The notes beneath the pieces were generated by a model. It worked only from the letters and a program-made list of their open reading frames with translations, ran no database searches and had not been told where the DNA came from. A stretch of 12,115 nt of DNA, taken from positions 1 to 12,115 of the forward strand of contig CALVUU010000070.1 of NCBI GenBank assembly GCA_944363655.1, read 5' to 3'. This document shows positions 6,950 through 12,115 of the stretch, one piece after another; the first letter of the stretch is position 1, and the number at the start of each line of letters is the position of its first letter. Source of the stretch: an uncultured Bacilli bacterium (GTDB lineage: Bacteria; Bacillota_I; Bacilli_A; RF39; UBA660). Both the position numbers and the translations under genes were made by a program.

Positions 6950-8131
6950 CTATTTATTAATTTGTTTGCAAACTGCAAAAATTTTTCTGAGTAATTTTGT
7001 AGTTGTAGCAATTGTAGCAACGTAATGATGTTTACCTTCGTTACGTTTTTTTCTGTAATAAATTTCAATGTCGTTTTCTTTTTTACTTAGTGATGTAATT
7101 CTTACGATATTCAAAGCTGATAAAAATAGTATATGTCTCATATATTTGTTTCCCGATTTAGAAATTGGTCCATGAGTATTAATGGTTTTTCCAGATTGTT
7201 TAATTGTTGGATCTAATCCACAATAAGCAGTTAGTTCTTTTATATTATTAAAACGATTAATATCTCCTAGTTCTGCAATGATTATTGCTGTTGTAAATTC
7301 ACCAATACCATTTATAGAATTAATAGGAGTGAAATAAGGCGTGCATTTTGCAAAATTTATAAGTTTTTCTTTTACAATATTTATATTATTTTGCTGATTA
7401 TTTATAATTTTTGCAATCTGAGATAGATTAGCAACAATTTCATCATTATAATTAACTGATGGATAAGAAGTGTTTGCAATCTCTTTTATTTTCGTTGTTT
7501 TGGATTTCCAATATCTAAATTTTTTTCTTTTAAAGAAAGTTTGTAAAAAGCACAGTCTTGTTTTCGAAATTATTTCAGGATGTGGATATTGCGAAATAAA
7601 TGATAAGGCAATATCAGAATAAACCATATTTCCAACAAATATTTTTTCATATTCAGGAAAACATAAATATAAAAGATTTTTGTACCTATTTTTCAAATCA
7701 ATAGTTGATTCACTTAAAGCAAAATATTGTCTCGAAAGAGCATTCATATTAAGGTATAATTCTGAAGGCTTAACGACTTCTCTGAAAGTATGTGTAAAAA
7801 ACAATTCAGCTAAGGAAAGACAGTCTAATTTATCAGTTTTAGTTTTTCTTAAAGAATTTTTATGATTTTTTGAATATAATGGATTAATCACATAAACTTT
7901 AAAATGATTTTCCAAGAAAAACCTTTCTACAGGTCTATGATAAATTCCTGTAGATTCCATTATTACAGAAACATCTTTAATATTTAATTTTTTAATTCTA
8001 ACAAGTAAAGATGAAAAATCTTGTTTAGAATGATTAAATTCATATGGGTCGATTAGAACTTCACCACAAGAACTAATTAAAGTTCCCATACTTTTTTCTT
8101 TGGCTACGTCGATAGCCAGTACATAATGCAT
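6950..8131 (-). CDS. IS110-family DEDD recombinase (transposase)
   Basis: IS110 enzymes are bridge-RNA-guided recombinases with an N-terminal RuvC-like DEDD domain and a C-terminal Tnp domain bearing a catalytic serine. The 393-residue product shows AIDVAK (D8), VIMESTGIY (E59) and KTDKLD (D100, D103) for the DEDD set. The Tnp domain has INGIGEFTTAIIIAELGD, LTAYCGLDP, KQSGK (conserved serine about 313) and KSGNKYMRHILF. A coiled helical stretch joins the two domains. Everything needed appears intact, and the length is normal. I chose ATG 8131 because AAAGGAG lies 7 nt upstream; an ATG at 8137 is only one base from that SD. It is antisense to the gene it interrupts. Confidence 0.95.
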   Translation of the reverse strand: MHYVLAIDVAKEKSMGTLISSCGEVLIDPYEFNHSKQDFSSLLVRIKKLNIKDVSVIMESTGIYHRPVERFFLENHFKVYVINPLYSKNHKNSLRKTKTDKLDCLSLAELFFTHTFREVVKPSELYLNMNALSRQYFALSESTIDLKNRYKNLLYLCFPEYEKIFVGNMVYSDIALSFISQYPHPEIISKTRLCFLQTFFKRKKFRYWKSKTTKIKEIANTSYPSVNYNDEIVANLSQIAKIINNQQNNINIVKEKLINFAKCTPYFTPINSINGIGEFTTAIIIAELGDINRFNNIKELTAYCGLDPTIKQSGKTINTHGPISKSGNKYMRHILFLSALNIVRITSLSKKENDIEIYYRKKRNEGKHHYVATIATTTKLLRKIFAVCKQINK

Positions 8132-8304
8132 AAGCATTCTCCTTTCCATGCGATTGGGCTCTAAAACTTAATACTCCTCATCACGCTTGTTATATAAGAA
8201 TAAATCCTCACATTCTTAAACTAGGAAAATAAAAAGAAAAGAGCTAGGCCGTCATTCGATTTGGATACAAGACCCCTGTTACGCATTGCCTGAACTCAAT
8301 CGCG

Positions 8305-8342
8305 ATTTTTTACTTATTTCTTATAAGAAATAAGTAAAAAAT
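8305..8342. repeat. Perfect 38-bp palindrome in the IS110 leader
   Basis: Bases 8305-8323 and 8324-8342 are exact reverse complements with no spacer, centred on TTATAA. T-runs come first and A-runs last on both strands, the reverse of an intrinsic terminator. It begins immediately downstream of the minus-strand TATAAT at 8343-8348, so it could be a hairpin at the 5' part of the leader RNA or a protein site over the start of transcription. Confidence 0.85.
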
Positions 8343-8370
8343 ATTATACAGTAAATTGTAAAAGTTTCAA
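8343..8370 (-). promoter_or_regulatory. Internal promoter of the IS110 recombinase leader
   Basis: On the minus strand TTGAAA (8365-8370) and TATAAT (8343-8348) are 16 bp apart. It would allow leader and recombinase transcription from the integrated copy, independent of the circle junction. The start would lie within the 38-bp palindrome. Confidence 0.6.
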
Positions 8371-8402
8371 TATATTTCCACTTCCTTCATTTACTACTCG
8401 GT

Positions 8403-8408
8403 ATTATA
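8403..8408 (-). promoter_or_regulatory. Left-end half (-10) of the IS110 circle-junction promoter
   Basis: TATAAT on the minus strand lies 2 bases inside the element's left end and reads into the leader. In the integrated copy the sequence 17 bp upstream (8426-8431, host gene) is not -35-like, so the promoter should be strong only after circularisation. Confidence 0.75.
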
Positions 8409-8410
8409 CG

Positions 8411-9280
8411 TGTTATATTTATTTTGATAAAGAATCTGATATAATTTATCTAGCAGATTATATTATAAATAATGTTTATACAGGGGTAGATGGAGATAAT
8501 GGATTATATTATCATGATGGAGTAGGAAGTTATACCAATGCTAATCAAGAAGCGGGAGATAATAGCTACCGTTATAGTGGAGCAAACCCAAATAACTATG
8601 TTTGTTTTGGATCGGATGCTGCAAGTTGTCCCAATGATAACCTATATAGAATAATAGGAGTGTTTGATAATCAAGTAAAGTTAATTAAGAGTACAAGCAT
8701 AAGCAATTACTCTTGGAGTGGTTCTAGTTCAAATAATAGCAATAATTGGAGTGCAAGTACATTAAATACTGAAACATTAAATAAAACATATTTAAATGGA
8801 TTAGGAAACGCATGGAGTAGTAAAATAGCAATAACAAATTGGAAAGTAGGAGGAAATTCATTAAATAATATAAGAGATGTTCCGGTAAAAACAGCATATC
8901 AAAATGAAATAGAAAGTCCAGCAGATTCAACAACATATAGTGCAAAAATAGGATTAATGTATGTCAGTGATTATGGCTATGCAACAAGTCCCCAAAATTG
9001 GGATATGGATTTGTATGATTATAATGATATTACCAGCAACAATAACTGGTTAGTCACAGGGGCATATGGAGAATGGTCAATAACTCGCAATTCAGGCGAG
9101 TCTGGTTCTGCATTCATGATTTATAACGAAGGTAATGTGGTTCTTAATTTTGTTATCAGCCCTGCCGTCGTTCGTCCTTCATTTTATTTAGAACCTAATG
9201 TAGTACTAAATGGGAGTAGCGGTAGTTCTGTCGATCCGTATCACTTATCTATCGCGACAGATAATATCGCCTATCAGTAA
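8411..9280 (+). pseudogene. Surface protein gene (unit 1), 3' fragment
   Basis: The frame is open from the IS110 edge and gives 289 residues up to TAA; joined to 6498-6811 it makes 393 aa. It begins CYIYFDKE, then LADYIINNVY, LYYHDG and NSYRYSG (also in the 9721 protein), a two-cysteine CFGSDAASCPNDNLYRIIG segment, LKLIKS-like VKLIKS, and a C-terminal block with KIGLMYVSDYGYA, NNWLVTGAYGEW and AVVRPSFYL...DPYHL. The last block resembles DUF6273-like surface domains (from memory, moderate confidence). There is no SD or natural start in this fragment, so it is probably not translated. Bases from about 9080 on are visibly richer in G+C, with codons such as CGC, GCC and GTC, than the first part. 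Confidence 0.88.
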
Positions 9281-9310
9281 ATTAATATTATCAGTGATTA
9301 TATCTCTTAA

Positions 9311-9360
9311 CTGAACAAAAAAATTAACAATTCATTAGCAAAGTTAATTTTTTTATTCAG
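9311..9360. terminator. Bidirectional terminator between unit 1 and the unit 2 regulator
   Basis: Arms 9311-9328 and 9343-9360 (CTGAA...ATTAAC against GTTAAT...TTCAG) pair over 18 bp with a single mismatch around a 14-nt loop, with A7 and T7 runs in the stem. It contains the stop codon of the opposing XRE gene (9353-9355). Confidence 0.85.
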
Positions 9361-9607
9361 TAAATTTATCAGTGTTTACATCATCGAATAACTGTCTTAT
9401 ATCAATTTCCAAAGCATCAGCAAATTTTCCAACGGTTTCAAGCGTTGGAGTTTTATTAATTGTTAAACATTCCAAATCTCTTACATAGCCATGAGTAAGT
9501 CCAGTTAAATCAGCCAGTTCTTGTAATGTATATCCGCGCATTTTTCTATATTTTCTTATGTTTTTCCTTACTTGAATTGATAATTTTTCTTTTGAATATC
9601 TTTCCAT
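9353..9607 (-). CDS. Small XRE-family HTH regulator (unit 2)
   Basis: The 84-residue protein has one XRE helix-turn-helix: VRKNIRKYRKMRGYTLQELADLTGLTHGYVRDLEC, then PTLETVGKFADALEIDIRQLF, the usual fourth and fifth helices. It belongs to a different XRE subgroup from the unit 1 regulator; sequence identity is low outside the fold's landmarks. GGGGTG (9618-9623) precedes the ATG by 10 nt. It diverges from the 671-aa surface protein gene, and the 113-bp gap contains a 10-bp inverted repeat placed over the latter's promoter region. Likely role: local repressor of that gene and itself (inference). An acidic tail (DDVNTDKFTE) follows the domain. Confidence 0.87.
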   Translation of the reverse strand: MERYSKEKLSIQVRKNIRKYRKMRGYTLQELADLTGLTHGYVRDLECLTINKTPTLETVGKFADALEIDIRQLFDDVNTDKFTE

Positions 9608-9633
9608 AGAAGATTATCACCCCGTTTATTTAT

Positions 9634-9667
9634 GACATTATTTCATAAAAAATATAAAAATAATGTC
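9634..9667. promoter_or_regulatory. Operator-like inverted repeat of unit 2
   Basis: GACATTATTT (9634-9643) and AAATAATGTC (9658-9667) are perfect 10-bp arms 14 bp apart, so half-site centres are 24 bp apart, suited to a dimer on one DNA face. The right arm reaches the -35 region of the promoter at 9686-9694. The sequence is unrelated to the unit 1 operators. Confidence 0.7.
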
Positions 9668-9685
9668 GTCTAGCAGAAGTTTTTA

Positions 9686-9694
9686 TGCTATAAT
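9686..9694 (+). promoter_or_regulatory. Extended -10 promoter of the unit 2 surface gene
   Basis: TGCTATAAT at 9686-9694 is a consensus extended -10; the -35 position (TCGTCT, 9666-9671) is poor and touches the operator arm. AAGGAG (9704-9709) follows, 11 nt before the ATG at 9721. Confidence 0.7.
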
Positions 9695-9720
9695 TAAGAA
9701 AATAAGGAGTGGATAGTTTT

Positions 9721-11736
9721 ATGAATCAAACAAAATTAAATGATAAGAAAAAAAGATTAATTATAATTATTAGTGTTTTAGTAGTATTTATCGGAATAAC
9801 TCCTGCATATGTTGTAGGACAAATATCAACTGGTACCATAGGTAATGCAAATGTAACAGCTGATACAACAGATAATTTAGATTTTAGTATTGATAAAGAT
9901 ATTAATTTAAATCCAACTCAGTTTAATGTAGTTGAAGGTGGTGGAGGACTAAGTGATACAGCAGTTGGTACAGCAACATTACTTGCTAATTCAACTAATG
10001 ATACAGCAACATTTAATTACTATGTATATTTTAATATAAGAACTAATAATTATACTTATACAACAGAAGATTATAAACCAGAGATAGTACTTACTATAAC
10101 AGATCCAATAGGTCAACCAGTTACAGAAGTAAGTGGGCTTAGTTATGTAACAGTACAAAATGCTGATGGAAGTGAAGTAAGTGGTTTTGATATAACAACT
10201 AAAAGTGGTTTAATTAATATAGCAAGTAATTATGAAATAACATCTAATTCAAGTACAGATGCAACAGAACAAAACTGGATATTTACAGTAACATTTATTA
10301 ATCTTACAACTAATCAATCAGCAAATGGTGGAAGTACATTAGATGCAGAAATAATATTAAGTAAAAATGAAAAAATTAATTTTGCAAATTATATAGTAAA
10401 TAATGTATATGTTGAAGATGGGGTAAATAATTTATACTATCATGATGGTCAGGGAGATTATACTAATGCAGAGTTAGAAGCAGGGGATAATTCCTATAGA
10501 TATAGTGGTGGTAATTATGAAATTGCTGATGCATATAAGAGCAGTTATAATGATATTAGTTCCATGATTGATTCATTAACTTTTATTGGCATTTATATTA
10601 ATGGTGTGGTTGTTAATATGGCAGGAGAAAGTGGAGAATACAATATGCTTTTAGAAATTGCAAAAGAATATTGTACCACTGTTAGCAATTGCAAACCTGA
10701 AGAAATTGTTGCTGATGCTATAAATGATTCGGAAAATTTACAAGTTAATGAATTTATTGATTTTTATGAAAAAGGCGTAATGTCAGGAAAATATTTTAAT
10801 GTTTATGGATTTTCTTTTAGTGACAAATTATATGTGCCAGTTTATGACGAGTATAACTCTGAAAGCAATATTTATACGTATAATAATAATTATACAGATG
10901 ATATAAGTAGAGTTTTGGCACAATCGGGATATTTAAATGAAATTGTGAAAAATTATGTATGTTTTGGAAGTGATGAAGAAACATGTCCAGCTGATAATCT
11001 ATATAGAATAATTGGAGTTTTTGATAATGAAAATAACGGAATATACCGTTTAAAGTTAGTAAAAAATGATTATGCTGATAATAATTTATTAGGCACAGAT
11101 GGTGATTATGCCGGAAAATATTCCAATTTTTTTAGTGATTCAACTAATTATAAAGGCGAGAAAAAATTGAATGAAATTTCAGTATATTATTGGAATTTTA
11201 GTAATGGAATTAATAATTCATCTAATAATTGGACTGAAAGTAGATTAAATACAATCAATTTAAATACAAATTTTATTAATTATTTGGGAACAGAATGGTC
11301 TGAAAAGATTTATGATAATGAATGGAATCTTTCCAGCATTTCTCTAAACACTGGGAACTCTAAAAATTTATTTGATGAAGAATTTGATAATGTAGTAGGT
11401 ACATATAAATCTAAGGTTGCTTTGATGTATCTTTCGGATTTTTTATATTCATTTGGTAATATATATTGGACTGATAGTTTTTTGGATACCAATAAAGGTG
11501 ATTATGCTAGTGCTTTAAGTAACAATTGGATGTTCATGGGATTAGCAGAGTATTTATTAACTACCGATAATTATGAATATAGTGAAAATGCAATTTATCT
11601 TCATTGGGAAGGTGCATGGATTAATGTGCCTGTAAGTCATTGTGTAGCTGTTCGACCTGTATTTTATTTAAATTCTGATGTCGAACTAGCTGGAGGAACA
11701 GGCTCTTTAAATGATCCGTATCGTCTCATGGTATAA
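9721..11736 (+). CDS. Modular surface protein: TasA/camelysin-like N-domain, inserted block, shared C-domain
   Basis: The 671-residue protein is exported: NDKKKR, then a hydrophobic helix (13-33). Residues 36-214 look like the TasA/camelysin-type beta-sandwich of Gram-positive surface fibres (GTIGNANVTADTTDNLDF, ATLLAN, VTFINLT); this is pattern recognition, not proof. Residues 218-263 (NYIVNNVY, LYYHDG, NSYRYSG) and 411-671 (NYVCFGSDEETCPADNLYRIIGVFD ..., VALMYLSDF, NNWMF, VAVRPVFYL, DPYRL) match the broken unit 1 protein in order. Between them lie about 146 extra residues (264-409) with two cysteines. I chose ATG 9721; an in-frame GTG at 9709 overlaps the SD. No LPXTG or other wall-sorting signal ends the protein. 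Probable role: surface or matrix protein under control of the divergent XRE regulator. Confidence 0.85.
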   Translation: MNQTKLNDKKKRLIIIISVLVVFIGITPAYVVGQISTGTIGNANVTADTTDNLDFSIDKDINLNPTQFNVVEGGGGLSDTAVGTATLLANSTNDTATFNYYVYFNIRTNNYTYTTEDYKPEIVLTITDPIGQPVTEVSGLSYVTVQNADGSEVSGFDITTKSGLINIASNYEITSNSSTDATEQNWIFTVTFINLTTNQSANGGSTLDAEIILSKNEKINFANYIVNNVYVEDGVNNLYYHDGQGDYTNAELEAGDNSYRYSGGNYEIADAYKSSYNDISSMIDSLTFIGIYINGVVVNMAGESGEYNMLLEIAKEYCTTVSNCKPEEIVADAINDSENLQVNEFIDFYEKGVMSGKYFNVYGFSFSDKLYVPVYDEYNSESNIYTYNNNYTDDISRVLAQSGYLNEIVKNYVCFGSDEETCPADNLYRIIGVFDNENNGIYRLKLVKNDYADNNLLGTDGDYAGKYSNFFSDSTNYKGEKKLNEISVYYWNFSNGINNSSNNWTESRLNTINLNTNFINYLGTEWSEKIYDNEWNLSSISLNTGNSKNLFDEEFDNVVGTYKSKVALMYLSDFLYSFGNIYWTDSFLDTNKGDYASALSNNWMFMGLAEYLLTTDNYEYSENAIYLHWEGAWINVPVSHCVAVRPVFYLNSDVELAGGTGSLNDPYRLMV

Positions 11737-11809
11737 TACTTAACTTATATAAAATTAAACCTGTTTGAAACGATAATTTTGTTCTTTTTCTTATAGTTAT
11801 CAGAAATAA

Positions 11810-11926
11810 ATAGAAAATAAGAAAGTAGAATATGTAACAAAAGCTTCTAATGATATTCACATTTGTTTTGCTACATCAAGATTAGCAAAAGAAGGTTATA
11901 TTTCTTATAAAACAAAATTTATATAG
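11810..11926 (+). pseudogene. Possible gene remnant, 38 codons without a start
   Basis: Between two stop codons this frame reads a protein-like stretch, including KKVEYVTKASNDIHICFATS and RLAKEGYISYKTKFI. It has no SD and no start codon. The mixed, soluble-looking composition differs from random AT-rich translation, but 38 codons prove little. I cannot name a family. Confidence 0.25.
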
Positions 11927-11948
11927 ATAATTGCTTTTTAAAAAAATG

Positions 11949-11981
11949 TTGCTTATTATAACCAAATAGGTTATAATAAGC
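11949..11981 (+). promoter_or_regulatory. Promoter overlapped by a 13-bp perfect palindrome
   Basis: GCTTATTATAACC (11951-11963) and GGTTATAATAAGC (11969-11981) are perfect arms with a 5-nt loop. TATAAT (11972-11977) lies in the right arm, and TTGCTT (11949-11954) 17 bp upstream overlaps the left arm. No T-run follows on the plus strand, so an autoregulatory operator fits better than a terminator; on the minus strand a T7 run 4 nt beyond the stem leaves terminator use possible. Confidence 0.6.
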
Positions 11982-11999
11982 ATAAATCAAGGGGGATAT

Positions 12000-12115
12000 A
12001 TGATTATAATAAAAAGCAAAGGTTATCTAAAAGACTATGACAAATTAATAAAAAGAAAACATCTTGTAAAAGAAGAAAATAGAATAAAAGATATTGAAAA
12101 AATAATAAATGCTTT
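12000..12115 (+). CDS. RelE/YafQ-like toxin, N-terminal part (3' end off window)
   Basis: Only 38 codons are visible: MIIIKSKGYLKDYDKLIKRK, then HLVKEENRIKDIEKIINA. The pattern of a short basic strand, a 'K.F.KDYkkL.k' helix and a second helix ending in 'IEKIINa' is that of RelE/YafQ-family mRNA interferases, which cut mRNA in the ribosome and are held by a partner antitoxin. GGGGG (11991-11995) lies 4 nt before the ATG. No antitoxin-like frame is upstream, so it would have to follow the toxin, as in higBA-type order. The palindrome over its promoter agrees with autoregulation by a toxin-antitoxin complex. The catalytic C-terminal residues lie outside the window, so the call rests on the N-terminus alone. 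Confidence 0.5.
   Translation, partial: MIIIKSKGYLKDYDKLIKRKHLVKEENRIKDIEKIINA

Larger units (their letters stand above)
8150..8396 (-). ncRNA. Candidate IS110 bridge RNA region
   Basis: Bridge RNAs of IS110-group elements lie upstream of the recombinase on the same strand. This leader has a GC-richer, structured core (about 8233-8304) unlike its AT-rich surroundings. On the minus strand the RNA would contain AUAUAACA (8188-8195), identical to the left target flank plus core, and GUGAUGAG (8177-8184), able to pair with the right target flank with one G-T wobble; they lie 3 nt apart. This is the expected left/right target-guide order. AGAAUGU (8211-8217) repeats the element's own right end and may be part of a donor guide; the other donor guide is not clear. 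Transcription could start from the circle-junction promoter (near 8396) or from the internal one (near 8336). Both ends are estimates. Confidence 0.6.
6812..8410 (-). mobile_element. IS110-family insertion sequence, complete
   Basis: The boundaries come from repairing the broken gene: deleting about 1.6 kb here gives AAG-TGT-TAT-ATT in frame and restores a known-looking KCYIYFDKE segment. Both edges share TG (6810-6811 and 8411-8412; GTG if one base wider), consistent with the dinucleotide core shared by IS110 insertion sites; there are no terminal inverted repeats. The recombinase gene runs on the minus strand. Its 279-nt upstream leader (8132-8410) is the long non-coding left end typical of the IS110 (not IS1111) group, where the bridge RNA is encoded. 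The right end (6812-6949) is 138 nt. A -35 box at one end and a -10 at the other are set to form a promoter in the excised circle. Confidence 0.9.
11737..11999. other. Intergenic gap with weak terminator, possible relic and promoter
   Basis: After the unit 2 stop, AAAATTA (11751-11757) can pair with TAATTTT (11774-11780), with a small inner GTTT/AAAC hairpin, followed by the T-rich run at 11784-11789: a weak terminator candidate. A short open frame at 11810-11926 and a palindromic promoter at 11949-11981 fill most of the rest. Confidence 0.5.

Noticed and set aside
8305..8342. Intrinsic terminator at the 38-bp palindrome
   Set aside because: T-runs precede and A-runs follow the stem on both strands, the wrong polarity.
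8660..9280. Independent gene starting at GTG 8660
   Set aside because: No SD is present and the frame is open upstream to the IS edge with clear homology to the unit 2 protein, so it is a 3' fragment.
9080..11736. Diversity-generating retroelement acting on the C-terminal domains
   Set aside because: No reverse transcriptase, template repeat or accessory gene is visible; only a composition shift is seen.
1..12115. CRISPR array or tRNA/rRNA genes
   Set aside because: I found no regularly spaced direct repeats and no cloverleaf or rRNA-like segments by eye.

Overview
The window is AT-rich DNA with strong Shine-Dalgarno sites, TATAAT-type promoters, SPase II lipoproteins and no outer-membrane signatures. 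This suggests a low-GC Gram-positive bacterium, most likely one of the uncultured gut Bacilli/Mollicutes-related lineages; that lineage call is inference. The standard code is in use: tryptophan is TGG throughout, and the only TGA ending an apparent protein was made by a transposon insertion.

Bases 1-702 are the 3' end of an IS200/IS605-type element: the catalytic half of TnpB plus a structured right end that could yield an omegaRNA. Its end abuts the leader of ackA. Next comes a compact housekeeping operon, ackA - DHH phosphoesterase (NrnA-like) - recX, with 3-bp and -1-bp junctions. A separately promoted lipoprotein with two C-terminal membrane helices (3734-4993) then converges on a PrsA-type foldase (5023-6054, minus). 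A 17-bp perfect hairpin serves both as terminator.

Bases 6143-11736 hold two units of the same design: a small XRE-family regulator on the minus strand, divergent from a secreted or surface protein with a shared C-terminal domain, with palindromic operator-like sites between them. Unit 1 (6143-9280) is broken: an IS110-family element (about 6812-8410) sits inside the surface gene. Removing it restores a 393-codon frame. Unit 2 (9353-11736) is intact, and its 671-aa protein carries an N-terminal TasA/camelysin-like beta domain and an extra block of about 146 aa.

The IS110 copy is unusually readable. Its two ends, joined in a circle, would build a TTGACA-17-TATAAT promoter. Its non-coding leader contains two short segments that match both flanks of the very site it entered, as expected for the target-binding loop of a bridge RNA.

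The right edge has a 263-bp gap with a possible gene relic and a palindromic promoter, then the start of a RelE/YafQ-like toxin gene cut by the window end.
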